Shown here piece by piece: positions 35,346-46,592 of a stretch of DNA of 64,000 nt; position 1 is the stretch's first letter, and each line of letters begins with the position of its first letter. The stretch covers positions 5,824,100 to 5,888,099 of the forward strand of contig JAQFVV010000022.1 of the NCBI GenBank assembly GCA_028023455.1, given 5' to 3'. This DNA comes from Epiperipatus broadwayi (taxonomy: Eukaryota; Onychophora; Udeonychophora; Euonychophora; Peripatidae). The notes below the pieces were generated by a model. The model made no database searches. It was given only the letters and a program-made list of their open reading frames with translations, and was not told the DNA's origin. Made by a program: the position numbers and the translations under genes.

Positions 35346-36250
35346 TAAAGGTCTTTGTAAAATTCTTCTATACATTTTTCATGGTGCTGTTTTTGCCTTT
35401 TGGTGATCTATCTCCTTATTTTGCAATTATATTTCTTCATGTCATTTTGCATAATTCTAAATATTTATTTCTTTTAAGTAATTTATTTGTAAATGTTTTC
35501 ATATTTCTTTTTTTGTTCATACATTATCTTGACTCATTTGAAAATTTAATAGTAAATTGCTATTTTTGTACCAATTTTTTGTGTAGCTATCCTCCATAGA
35601 ATTTATGTTACCTTCTTATTGATTTCATTCATATTTGAACTATTATTGCAGTCTGTTTATACTTTAAAATGATTTGCAAATTCTAGATTAAAGTCATTGA
35701 AAAAAATTCTAAAAAGAACATTATCTATTAATACTATCTCCCTTAGTAGTCTTTGTCTATCCAGTTTTACATTAACATATATTTTGCATCTCAGCAATCA
35801 ATAACCACCCATATTGAATCTATTAAATACATTACCTGGCATAAAGTACATATTTTTTGTTAATCAAAATATAATCCAATTCTACTATATCTTTCTTTAT
35901 ATATTTTATATCCATTTTTGCTTTAGATTTTTTTCAAAAAAAGAATTAATGTTGTACAGATTTTTTTTTCAACAAGTCTTAACTTTCATTTTTATCTCTA
36001 CATTCAAATTTACTAAATGTGCTTTTACCTTCTATGACAACGTTAATATATTGTTTGATCTAATCAACACAATGTGCACATCTGTAAAACAAATCTTTTT
36101 TTTCATCTTTGTGGGTGTACAAAATGAAAACTTCTTGAGAAATAATCATGAATTATCTAGATTTGATATTTTTTATTATGCTGAATACCAAATCTCTCAT
36201 TCTCTTTAATATGTCATGAATATCCACAGTGTTGTCTTTCCTTTTTTATT
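35346..36250 (-). pseudogene. RTE/BovB-like LINE relic, endonuclease and linker
   Basis: Minus-strand blocks in order: LYNINSFFEKN (about 35930-35965), LDYILINKKYV (about 35847-35880), NMGGY (for NxGSDHR), CKIYVNVKLDRQRLLREI (about 35735-35785) and NDFNLEFANHFK (about 35665-35700). EKCIEEFYKDLYS follows near 35342-35380. These correspond to the C-terminal half of an apurinic-type endonuclease (FFQK...W, IDYIL, SDHR, then V.L.R) and the EFYxxLYS block ahead of the RT. The catalytic SDH is destroyed. The N-terminal endonuclease half is not clearly recognisable. Confidence 0.8.
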
Positions 36251-37029
36251 TATAATAAATTCCAGTCTATTCAATCTTCTAATAAGTGCCTTTGTAGTCA
36301 AATACATGTTTACTTTTGAAATCAAGTGGGTAATTTTCTTCTACCTTCACAAAGTTTGACAATATCCTATTTAGTATTTAACACTAGGTTTTTCACTTAT
36401 TCCATTTGAAAGTGACATCTATATAATAGAACATGTCTAAATAAAGGGCTATTACTAAAAGGCAGCCAGAGTTAGTAACTTGATAGTTCTTAGTACCCTT
36501 AGTTTGCTGTCTTAACATCAGAATTGTTACAGTCTCCAGGATATTAGAGGTGTAATTTATTTTTGATTGTCATAATTGTAAATGTAAAAATAAAATGAGA
36601 ATTCACACACATACATTTATTCTACTTTTAAGAAACCTAACTGATATATTAGTTAAGATTTATCAAACATCTGAGAATGAATGTGCTGTTTTTTGATCTT
36701 AAGCTCAGAGTTGAAGGTAATAAACTCATCTGGAGACCAAAACACGTTGGAAAGCAGTCTAGCCATGTCTATTTACCATATAAATGATAATTATGATTGC
36801 ATTGATAGATTGTATGAAATGGATATTAAGAATTTAATCTGTGATGTTTCAAGGAATAATCAAAAACAGATTTTTCAGTTAATGTCAATTTTTTTTTTTT
36901 TTTTTGCAGTCAAAGTTAAAATACATACTTGACTTAATTTTTTTTTTTTTATCCGCTTATTTATATTTCTGTATGAAAGTTAAGCGTTAGTAGTATTTCA
37001 TTTGTAGTTATATATTGAACTAACTCCAT
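36251..37029. other. Mostly featureless; possible lost LINE N-terminus
   Basis: The endonuclease N-terminal half would be expected here on the minus strand but I cannot read it. The plus-strand ORF at 36681-36932 shows no domain. There are poly-T tracts near 36888-36905 and 36939-36950. Confidence 0.4.
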
Positions 37030-37132
37030 CATCTTGGTGGTCGAGAGGTCAGCACAGCTGCCTTATAAGCAGTTGTCCCGGTTAGCGGGTTCGCTTCCCG
37101 GCCGATGCTATGACACATGAGAAAAAAAAAAA
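37030..37132 (+). mobile_element. tRNA-derived SINE, copy 4
   Basis: TGGTCGAGAGG fits the A-box consensus (T-R-G-Y-N-N-A-G-N-N-G) and GCGGGTTCGCTTCCCGG is a near-perfect T-arm/B box. CTGCCTTATAAGCAG forms an anticodon-arm-like hairpin. It ends GATGCTATGACACATG followed by a poly-A run. This is the best-preserved head of the family in the window. Confidence 0.85.
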
Positions 37133-38560
37133 TCTATTTAAAAAAATCAAACATTATTTATTATCACTATGATGGTCAAATATCCAATATGATTTATTTG
37201 TTTATTTCAATCTTGTTTATTTTTTTTTTATTTGTCAGTTATTACTAGCCTGAAAGGTGTCAGTACTATTATGGAAATCAAACTTGGTACCTTTAGATGA
37301 ATACTGATTTTTAAGTTGATACTGTAACCAACTAGACTATTTTTTTTATCAAAAACTTTTACAAAAAATCATTATTCATAACTGTGAAGGTTAGTTTCCA
37401 TGCTAGTACAGACATATTTTAAGCCAGTAATACTTGGAGAGAAAAATACCACTGGAAAAGTTGTCGTTAAATGTGTTTAGAAAAATATAAATAAAATTTG
37501 ATTTTTTTAAAAAAAGAATTTAACAATTAAACTAAATCTTAATTAATATCCGTAATAAAAAATATGAAGTTAAATAATTTTTGTTGTCTGTGTATACATA
37601 TATTTACAATAAAGTATTTGTTTTGTTTACTGAATTTTTTATTTTAATATGTTTATCAAGATCTTTCAATTGTGTGTTGGATTATTTTCTTAACTTATTG
37701 TTAATAAGATAAAACCATCAGGAGGCGCTGATGACATGCTGTTTTACTTGAGATAATATTGTCTCTTAACATAAAAAATCTTTTGTTTATTTATTAGCTA
37801 TATTTTTAAAATAATCTTAAAAGTTATAAAAGATTGATATTTATAATTAAAGTAATAAATTATACATATTTATATGTGATGATCTTTGTAGGGTAGCTGT
37901 TGACGCGTTAATTTATCTGACTACAAACTAAGTTTGAAGTTGAATTGAGGGATTTTTCAAGCAGTGGGAGAATTCTAAAACAACAGGCCGTGTACAAAAA
38001 CAGAAAATCAAGTATCTAATTATTCGTATTTAAAGAATAAAGTAAATCACATGATAATTTAGGATAGTCATGTGATCATTGTGATAAAATATTATAATGT
38101 GATGAAGTCTATGCATTTTCCTATAAAAACATTACACTCTTGACTCATATATATAACATCTATTAATGTTATATTTAAAATTTAAATCAAAAATTAGATT
38201 AATCGAATTTTAAAATTTATCCATTTTCTTATTCGTATGTTCATAATCATTTAATCAATATGCTTTGTATTGTCAATGCTATATTTACGCTTATAAAACA
38301 CACATTAGAATTTCTAATTATTTATAATCAATTTTTTATATATCTATACTCTGCTCAAAGTTTATGAATATTCATATCAATGATAAATAGATTTCACCAG
38401 GAACATTCTACACTTTTATTAATCATGTGATTGATACTAATATTGAATTCATTTCAAAAATATAGATTATTCACCATTCCACTAGATATTAAAAGTGAAT
38501 AGACAACCAATCCCTACCATACAAGACAAATACTACATTTCTAATACAGCCATTTAAAAC
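37133..38560. other. AT-rich region without recognisable gene
   Basis: No coding region or repeat that I can support. Confidence 0.5.
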
Positions 38561-38564
38561 TAGG

Positions 38565-38925
38565 TACTTGATACCTCTAACTCACTTGATGAGTGAACAA
38601 TGTTAATGCATTGTATGCCCAGTGAGAGAGGGTGATCTGAAATTTTACATGGTTATTATGTTGCAAAGTTGAAATGAGGGGGTATGCGGATAAAAACTAA
38701 AACTCTTGTAAAATCTCTGATAGTCAACAATTAAACAAAAATATTGTTATCAACCCAAGCATGAAGGCCCAGGTATTTAATATTTCTAGCTCTTGCAATG
38801 AGTGAAAATTGTTTATGTAATGCATGTGTGATGACATGAGCTGCTGCACTGGTGGATAGTTGCAATGTGGAGGATTTGAACTGAGTGGTACAGTATAAAA
38901 ACTTAAAAAATTGAAATATAATACA
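38565..38925. repeat. Two diverged direct copies of a ~150-200-bp unit
   Basis: Phrases recur about 205 bp apart: GGTACTTGATACCTCTAACTC with GGTATTTAATATTTCTAGCTC; GATGAGTGAACAATGTTAAT with AATGAGTGAAAATTGTTTAT; and a later GTATG/GTACA...ATAAAAACT. Class unknown. Confidence 0.5.
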
Positions 38926-38929
38926 TTTT

Positions 38930-40250
38930 TAGTATTATTATATTTAAAAGTGCATTAAGTTTAGTATAACGTAATTAACACAAGATGGCAGGTCAACTGG
39001 ATAGCCTGACTTGATTCTTGTAGTAAGAAGCACTGAATTGTACATATCTATATAACTGTCACCATTAGTAAAGCAAATCTTAAATGTAATTTAAATGAGA
39101 ATTATATATATATGTGTGTGAAGGTTTACCAATTTAGTAAAGCAATTAAAAATGAATGGAATAAACACAAGTTTGGGGTGCACATTATCAGTAATAATGG
39201 TGTTCAGGGTTATTTTATTTTCAGACCCTGATTGTTTCTAAGCAAGATATTATATTTGTTGAAAGCAAAATAAATTGATGGATGTGTAATGGGCATGTAA
39301 TTTTTGCTAATGTATAGCAATCGTATTTGATATTGTTTGATGAATTGTGGAATTTCCAGCGACTCTGTAGTTTGGATAATGATCAAGAATGCAGCAAGTG
39401 GTTGACTAAATAATAAATATATATTTGTATGTATAATTATAAACAATTTTCATTAAGTTCCTCATTTCCAGTTGGCAATCAAATGTAGAAAGAAACTAAA
39501 AATTTCAATTTTTTGCACATAAGCATATTGTAGAAAACAATACTGCAGAAGTAGATACTATGTATCAGATACAGCACGAATGTTAGATATTTAATTTACT
39601 TTAAAGTAATTAAGTGCAGACATTTATTCGGTATATGATCCAACAAGTTGTCATCTTGATAATGAAGGATGACTATTATAGAGATGTTCAGAGCAATTTT
39701 ATTAAATCAAAGATATGTCATTAAATTTCCATGAAAAATATTAATGCAAGATTTGGAAAATGTTTAAAAGTTGAAAGAATAATGGATAATTTTGAATATG
39801 AAATAGAAAATGTGAAAGTTCATAGATGTGAAATTTTCAGAGAAAGTGAGAAAAACTAATTGGATATGAAAATATCTAGATTATGGTTCGGTTGATGTAT
39901 ATTAAATTTTAATTAACATTCTTTAAATAGCTTACTGTATAGCAAAGGCTGTTCTATCAGATTTTTATAGAAAATCAGTGAGGATAATACCAAAATATTA
40001 AAAAATGAAGAATTTCAAGAGTATAAAAGATACATTGACCAGGTTCATCTATGTTCAATTAACAGGGTGACTGTACTTACCACCAAATGAGTAAATAATA
40101 TTTTTTAAAAAAGAAAACATTCTAGAGACACTGTAAGAAACAGTTTTGCAGCATACTTCAGCTTGTTATTAAATCATGACATATTGAACATAGTAAAATT
40201 TCCCAGACCAAATGTTCATACTGAGGTTGGAAGTGTCTAAGTGTTGACTA
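38930..40250. other. AT-rich region without recognisable gene
   Basis: No gene supported. The minus-strand ORF at 39210-39446 has no recognisable domain. Confidence 0.45.
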
Positions 40251-40256
40251 AATTTA

Positions 40257-40328
40257 CTGTCTGTCTGTCTATCTGTCTGTCCGTCCGTCTGTCTGTATGT
40301 CTGTCTGTCTGTCTGTGTGTGTGTGTGT
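40257..40328. repeat. TCTG microsatellite with TG tail
   Basis: About 15 tetranucleotide units of TCTG with interspersed CTAT/CCGT variants, then a short (TG)n. Confidence 0.9.
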
Positions 40329-40374
40329 AACTTTTTAGTAGCCCAAATTAAATGAAATATGTGAAATACTGAAA

Positions 40375-40515
40375 AACCTTCAGTGAGTTATATGTAAACT
40401 AGCTTGTAGTTGTCTTGAAATCAGTTCTGCATGTAAGTATGTCAGTAATATATGATAAAGCTAAAGTATAAAAGGGCTCATTCTACATTTTAAGTTTACA
40501 TATAACTCACTGAGG
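40375..40515. repeat. Small inverted repeat
   Basis: CTTCAGTGAGTTATATGTAA near 40378-40398 is mirrored by TTACATATAACTCACTGAG near 40497-40516. Loop ~100 bp. Non-coding. Confidence 0.7.
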
Positions 40516-40789
40516 GTTTATCAGTACATCCACATTATATTTATTTATATTATGATCAACATCCGATTTTTAGATGAGACAAATGTTTGAGTCATTTTAA
40601 TGTTTACACATTAATGGTAATGTTAATTTTTTTTATATGTTTTAACTAAGACCTGTTTAATTTATAATGTGAAACTGAAAATATTTTCAATTAGCTAAAT
40701 AATTTCTGCAAAAAATTTAGGTTTGTTTTTTAATCAAATAATTGCCTACAGTTTATCATTCACTTAATGGTCAGTAAATGGTTATCCAT

Positions 40790-41316
40790 GGCATTACATC
40801 ACATGATCACTATTTCTCATGCTTACACAAGCTGTTTACACAGAGGCTGAACTTTCCATACAGTTGTGCCACCAGTGCAAGACAGAGTAATCAATGGATG
40901 CAAGAAGGTTTGTGCATAAAATCCTTATGTAGTGCTACTCATCCAATATCCCCAGACTAGTTTCTAGCTTGTGGCTTTCATCAGTGAGAAGCATTGGATC
41001 TTAGAGCACTGCACATATATCTTAGGATCCAATGTAATCCTCCAGCAGCCACCTTTTACCTTATTAGTTAACTATAAAGCTTTGAGTGCAAAATAAACAC
41101 AGTAATGTTTGCAATTCAAGATCATTAGCTTGTGTAAGCATAAGAAATGGTGATCATGTGATGCTTAGTGGTTTAAAACCAATCCTGCCCAATAGGATTA
41201 TGGTGATTGTGGTTATTAAAGAACCAAAGACACCAAAAGGTATGGATGCTGAATTGAGTTCAGATCTATACAACTATACAAGCTAATGAGCTTGAATTGA
41301 AAACATTACTGTAATA
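40790..41316. mobile_element. Foldback element FB2, copy e
   Basis: Begins TTACATCACATGATCAC and holds the terminal block at 40848-40925. The hammerhead-like core on the minus strand (40961-40984: CTGATGA, AGC/GCT stem around CACAA, GAAACTAG) is well preserved. The inverted GATGATCATG-type terminus with AAGCATAAGAAATGGTGATC occurs at about 41135-41165. The remaining inverted loop sequence runs to a (TA)n end. No ORF beyond chance. Confidence 0.8.
40961..40984 (-). ncRNA. Hammerhead-like core in FB2e
   Basis: On the minus strand CTGATGA, then AGC/GCT around CACAA with flanking A residues, then GAAACTAGTC. The A.A mismatch next to the core is unusual for a hammerhead stem II, so it is weaker than the FB1 form. 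Confidence 0.35.
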
Positions 41317-41860
41317 TATATATATTAATATATATATATATTAATGTTGTGACTTACTTTATTTACATATAGAGCATTTAATGTTTATTACAAAGTTAAA
41401 ATTTAAAAATAATAAGGAATTTCTTTGCTTTGTTAATTAATAAAAATCAATATATTTGATCAACATAAAAACAAAATAATTAGATTAATTAATATTTCAT
41501 GCTCTCTGCCTCTTCAATATACAAAGAGGGCCAATAATTTTTTTATTAATATATTGTTAAGTACTGAAGTGGGAGGGTGTATTATTTATTATAGCAGTCT
41601 TTAAAAATTATTGTGTTTAGCATTACATGATTATTTAGATAATTATGGCACACATAAATGTATTACATCAATGGCATATGTAAATATACTCTTAAATATA
41701 TAACAAAATTCGTTAATCACTTTATGGAATAGGGCTGATGTTCCCATTTATAAGATAAAATACTGTATAATAATAATGAGGTAATGAATTGATTTCTCTC
41801 TATATATTAGTATGAATGATTAGTTATTAATTCATTTATATACTTGTGTAAATAACCAAT
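41317..41860. other. AT-rich region without recognisable gene
   Basis: TA-rich start, then nothing recognisable. Confidence 0.5.
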
Positions 41861-41861
41861 T

Positions 41862-42335
41862 TATTAAAATGCTATGTAATTGTAAATTAGCGATCAGGCT
41901 AATGCACATGCGCTTTACAGATCTTAAACTATACGTAAATGAACACTCTCATTCTCAAACACAAGATAAAGTCTTTATGAAAAGATAGAATGAATCCATC
42001 TATCTTTTCAACCCAAACGTTTAAGTATGAGCCAATCTTAAGTGTTTGGAGATGAGAGCTTGAAGATATTAAGCAGTCACTTTAAATTACTTTGTTATGC
42101 TTGAATGAATGACGCTTGCGAAATTATTTAAAATTTACTATACGTCATTCTTAGTTGAAGTTAAACATATATATATAATAAGGTATTTATTTATATAGCG
42201 CTCTTGTGTTTGAGAATGAGATTATTCATTTATGTATAGTTTAAAATCTGTAAAGCGCATGTCCATTAGCCTGATAGCTAATTTGCAATTACAATTTATT
42301 AACATAGCGTTATATAAATAAATACCTTATTATAA
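41862..42335. mobile_element. Inverted-repeat element with ~105-bp arms
   Basis: The left arm 41862-41965 (landmarks AATTGTAAATTAGCGATCAG and CATGCGCTTTACAGATCTTA) is mirrored at 42205-42310 (TAAAATCTGTAAAGCGCATG and CTGATAGCTAATTTGCAATT) around a ~240-bp interior. A second, 25-bp inverted pair (AAGGTATTTATTTATATAGC and its complement) brackets the right arm at 42178-42203 and 42306-42335. No transposase; non-autonomous. Confidence 0.8.
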
Positions 42336-42339
42336 AATA

Positions 42340-43505
42340 ATATGTATGTACTAATGCATAATTATAAATATATATATACATGTCCCCTTCATATAAAATA
42401 TGCATATGATAATGCTTTTTATTAAATAGTGAAATTCACCTACAATAATTTTAACAAATTTTGATTTGCAATTAAATAATTAATAGCAGCACATTGATAA
42501 AGTATAATTTAGGAGACTGGGTAAGGATGTGTCACATACTGCAACCTCGAGTCATGATCATTGTTCAGTTTATTAACTTTTTTTTAACCGTCACTAATGT
42601 TATATAATAATATTTTTAAAGAAGTATAAAAAGACTTGAAAATTGCTCCAAACTTAGCAGTATAAAAATTTATCCTTTTTCTTGATCTAAATATATTACA
42701 TGATTGTGAGAATGATTATCAGAATTTCAAACAATGCTTCAGAATTTAAAATAATTAATATCATAAAATGATGAATACTAAGCAGACTTATGTACTATGT
42801 CTATTATAGTATACTAATGCTTGGATTACCTCTTCAGAGCAGCCATCTTCTGGCTAGGGAGAGAATAAGTATTCTCTTGACAAAATTTATACATTTTTTT
42901 TTTTTTTGTGTGATCAGATTGGATTTAGAGTTCTGACATCCTGTAATATATTAAATAATAATAAAAATACCTCAATTTTTTTTTTGTCTCTAAGGAATAA
43001 AAAATTAGAAAGGAGCATATCATTAACTTAAAATAAATTTAAAAAATTATAATAATAATAATTTTAAAAAAATGTTTTCTACGTTTATTTTTAATTTTCT
43101 TCAGTCACATAGTTCCGTCACAAATACAAATTTATAAGCATACAATGCTCAAAAGTATTTGCGATGAAGAAAAAAAATTTCCCCCACCAATTTATAAAAA
43201 AATATAATTAAAATGCTCATTCTTTTTTTCCTTGTTCTTATGCTGCATTTGTATTCTTATTTGAAACATTTTTTGTAAAATAAAATTCTTCCAAAATGAA
43301 AAAAAAAAGAATCGTATTAACAAGATACAACCAATTATTAAATGTTTTGAAGCAAAATATTGCAAATGAGAAGAATAATTTAACATTTTAAAAAATACAT
43401 AGATTTTAGTATTCTTAAAATACCAAAACATTATTATTTCCATTTAATAAGTAAATAAATAATATAGCGCTTGGTTTTTCTGAAAAAGAAATCACTTTTG
43501 TTTTG
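42340..43505. other. AT-rich region without recognisable gene
   Basis: Homopolymer-rich sequence; no supported gene. Confidence 0.5.
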
Positions 43506-43506
43506 T

Positions 43507-43565
43507 ATTTAACCATCAAAACATCACATGGTCACCTTTTCTTATGTTTACACAAGATGTTAAAA
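43507..43565 (+). mobile_element. FB2 terminal fragment, left
   Basis: AAAACATCACATGGTCACC and CTTATGTTTACACAAG match the FB2 terminus. It faces an inverted terminus at 44681-44757 about 1.2 kb away, with a LINE relic and a hairpin MITE between. Confidence 0.65.
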
Positions 43566-43599
43566 TGGTATGTGATGTGACGTATTTTGGCTTCTCCTT

Positions 43600-44338
43600 A
43601 AACGAAGTCAAGAATATCTCAGCAATTATGCCCAGATAAACCTGTTAGTCACTTTATTTTCCATTCACCACTCTAAGTCTTCCCATATTCTGCACCATCC
43701 CATTTCCACAACATAATCTTTGTCGACTCTATGGCCTTTATATCTAAATCCCCCTTATCTTTCCGCAAAGCCAGCATAAAAACCAATAACTCTCTGTTTA
43801 ATCACTTTGTTCATATCTATTCTCCCATAACTTCACTATCTGTACCCTTTCTGCTTTCAAGCATTTACATTCAATCAACAGATGCTTAATATTTTCTATA
43901 CCTTCCTTACACAATTTGCACACTAAATCACCCATAGTTTTCCATTTACATGTATATTCTCTTGTTGCTAAAGATCCCCTTCGAGCCTTAAATAATAAAC
44001 TACTTTCCTTACTATTATCATAAATTAACTCACATCCAATGATCTGTTTACTTCTATATATATTTAAACTCTTCTTACCCTCCATACTAGTTCTCCAACT
44101 CTCTATTTTTTATTAATGCTTCTATTCTTTTATCCCATTCCTTACCACTATAACACTCAATAATTCTCCTAACACAATCATCCCACCTTTTATACAAGTA
44201 TACTGATATAAATTCTTTATCCAAATCTTTTGCATACCGCATTTCCTTTCTTACCCATCTTGTTACCTGCCCTTTACTCATAACCCAATTAAACACTATT
44301 TTGGCTATTCTTTTACTATCCATAAACTGCATCCTAGC
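43600..44338 (-). pseudogene. LINE C-terminal relic (third LINE type)
   Basis: Two minus-strand open stretches (44350-44087 and 44085-43798) read one protein end and join by a one-base frameshift within an A6 run near 44104-44110. The joined reading has a SW-R-SMEGKKSLNIYR segment, then LLFKARRGSLATREY, and a zinc knuckle CKLCKEGIENIKHLLIEC (C-x2-C-H-x4-C). This layout is typical of the end of CR1/L2/R1-type LINE ORFs and unlike the 13-kb family in detail. No RT domain remains, so it is strongly 5'-truncated. The start at 44350 lies inside the neighbouring MITE and is not genuine. Downstream to ~43600 may be its 3' end. Confidence 0.7.
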
Positions 44339-44340
44339 CT

Positions 44341-44469
44341 TTTCCCACACAATAGTGCCATCTAGTATAATTTTTAATAATGAATAGTTGCTAGAAAGAT
44401 GTACATATTAATCCTATCTAGCATCCACTGATTCTATACCTTGCACTAGGTGGCACTATTGTGTGGGAA
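44341..44469. mobile_element. Hairpin MITE with ~24-bp terminal inverted repeats
   Basis: TTTCCCACACAATAGTGCCA at the left is mirrored by TGGCACTATTGTGTGGGAAA at the right. The interior right half (GCATCCACTGATT, CTTGCACTAGGTGGCACTA) is clearly related to the FB2 terminal block (GCATCCATTGATTACTC, CTTGCACTGAGTGGCACTA). It abuts the truncated 5' side of the LINE relic. Confidence 0.8.
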
Positions 44470-44680
44470 AATATATCAATGTAATTAACAAGATATGTGA
44501 GATCTGATGAACATGTCTAACATAGCTCCAATAACATATAATGATCTATCAATGATGATATACCCCAAAATTCAGTCATAGTATCAACTGGAAATTCATT
44601 CATTTATAAAAGTACTATTAGGTGAATCAATTATACTGACATTACATTCCCTTATATTTTCCTAACTTTAACATTTAGAA

Positions 44681-44757
44681 CAGGCAAGACTCTCCATGCA
44701 GTAGTGCCACTCAGAGCAAGCATAAGAAATGGTGATCATGTGATGGTTGGTGGTTTG
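44681..44757 (-). mobile_element. FB2 terminal fragment, right
   Basis: CAAGACTCTCCATGCAGTAG, GTGCCACTCAGAGCAAG, then AAGCATAAGAAATGGTGATC and ATGTGATGG. The terminal block is fused directly to the inverted terminus, so the interior was deleted. Confidence 0.7.
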
Positions 44758-44759
44758 AA

Positions 44760-45213
44760 CTTTGAAACTTTAATATTTTTCAGTAAAATCTTTAGATGAT
44801 TCTTTGACACAATTTGTAAATTGTATAAATCATACAAAGAAATTTTTTACATACTATTGACTATTGTTCCCTTTTCAATAATTTAAGTTCAAATTTAATT
44901 CTCTCCAGTAACAATTAAATTAAGTAAGAATTTGGCATCAAGCTTTTTGATTGGTGACAAAAATACAATAAAAGCTGATTTATGATTGATAAAATTTATA
45001 TAGCTATCAGGAAATATGGCAGTTTTCCAAACAAACACAATTGTACTGTTCAACATGTCCATGAATACTAGTGCAGCAATATTATTAAACTTAAGATACC
45101 TATCAAAAAAATTAAGCTTTATAAATATGGCCTCAGGAATTGTTTAACTCATATGTTCCACTATAAACAAAATGGAATGTAGATTCACTACCAAAAAATT
45201 ATCAGTTAAGCCC
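44760..45213. other. AT-rich region without recognisable gene
   Basis: Nothing supportable. Confidence 0.45.
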
Positions 45214-45223
45214 TAATATAGTT

Positions 45224-45331
45224 GTTTTTTTCATGTGTCATAGCATCGGCAGGGAAGCGAACCCGCTAACCCGGGACAACTGCTTGTAAGGCAGCTATGC
45301 TGAACACTTGACCACCAATGCCTGACTGTAG
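45224..45331 (-). mobile_element. tRNA-derived SINE, copy 5, with target-site duplications
   Basis: Minus-strand head with AGCTGCCTTACAAGCAG anticodon-arm hairpin and GCGGGTTCGCTTCCC B box, ending GATGCTATGACACATG and poly-A. Flanked by TAATATAGTT at 45214-45223 and 45332-45341. The duplication supports recent retrotransposition. Confidence 0.85.
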
Positions 45332-45344
45332 TAATATAGTTATA

Positions 45345-46494
45345 TGTTTATCTTGAAAGAAATGCAAGAAAAACAATCATTAACCAATAAAATATTTTAA
45401 TGGCTTTAGTCTATTAAATGTAACATGTTAAATTCTGGTAGAAACTTTGAATCACATTGTTTTTATGTATTGTTATGCATAAATTTATTGTATACTGTGA
45501 AAAAAGCTCATTTTCTAATATCCTGTAAAATAATAATGATCACATGATGTTTTAATGTATTTATGAACTTTATTATCATGAACAAAACATGAAATAAAGC
45601 AGTTGGAGATAATTTTACTCAATTAAAAAGCAAAAATGTGGAAAAATACAAACAAATCTATAAATAATATCAGAATTATAAAAAATATAAATCATATTGA
45701 TCCATTAAGTATTTTCTAATTTCCATCATGAAAATATAAATAAATATTAATAACAAATGTATACAAGATCCCATGCAATCGAACCAATTACCGTCTTGTG
45801 TATTTTAAAGAAGCCTGTACCAGCATCATAACAAGACTGTCTCAATAGCAATATTTGTACAAAAGGATCAAAAACAATCCAAAACACAAATCCATATTTC
45901 TTGAGCATGAAAATCAACTTGGACATACTTTTCAACATACTGCAGCCAGTGTTGTATGTATAGAAAAGAATGATTCAAAACATAAAATAAAGGAGGTTAG
46001 CATATTACTAATAATGCCAATGCTATAAATAAAAAAAGAATCCTGCTTCTTCCTTTTTAAAAAGTGGGGCATTTAAACGTATTTGCATACAATTTGCATG
46101 ATGCTTATATTACACCTTCTGACCACAATTTATTCATTAATTGCTATGATTATAATATTGTGACTAAGATACTAAAAGCTTTCTAAGCTTATTACATTAA
46201 AACAGTTTCACTATCCAAGCACTCAAATGTCAATAATAAATGAATAGCGTAATTTAAAGAGATTTTTTTTATTCCAGAAATGCAAATTCATTATTTTTTA
46301 AATTTTTAGATTTTACAACCAGTCTAAAAACTTTCGAAAATGGTTTCTTATTATCTTCTCTTTAATTTCACATCTTTCTTCATATATATTTCTATTTAGT
46401 TTTTTCTCTCACTTTTTGATTAACAGATAATATTTCTAAGTTTTTGCATTTTTTTATTTGTAACTATAGAAAGGTCAAAATATACTCTCTTTTC
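45345..46494. other. AT-rich region without recognisable gene
   Basis: An FB2-terminus-like string (ATGATCACATGATGTTTTAATG) lies at about 45536-45557. No gene is supported; the ORF at 45747-45938 shows no domain. Confidence 0.45.
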
Positions 46495-46592
46495 CCCATA
46501 TGTCATAGCATCGGCTGGGAGGCGAATTCACAACAACCGTCTGCAACCAACTGCTTGCTTGCAAGGCAGCTGCGCTGACCTCTCAGCTAACA
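46495..46592 (-). mobile_element. tRNA-derived SINE, copy 6 (variant)
   Basis: Minus-strand copy with GCTGAGAGG in the A-box position, CTGCCTTGCAAGCAAGCAG anticodon-arm region with a longer arm, and a decayed B box (GAATTCGCCTCCCAG). It ends GATGCTATGACATATG. It resembles copy 1 more than copies 3-5 and 7, so at least two subfamilies are present. Confidence 0.75.

Noticed and set aside
35381-35599. Plus-strand 72-aa hydrophobic ORF
   Set aside because: Same explanation: antisense of the LINE linker, giving an apparent membrane protein.
35814-36209. Plus-strand ORF of 131 aa rich in Phe
   Set aside because: The opposite strand reads recognisable LINE endonuclease blocks; the Phe/Leu/Tyr-rich plus frame is the complement of Lys/Asn/Glu-rich coding.
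40778-40960. Plus-strand 60-aa ORF with Cys residues
   Set aside because: Falls within FB2 copy e terminal sequence; other FB2 copies do not keep this frame open.
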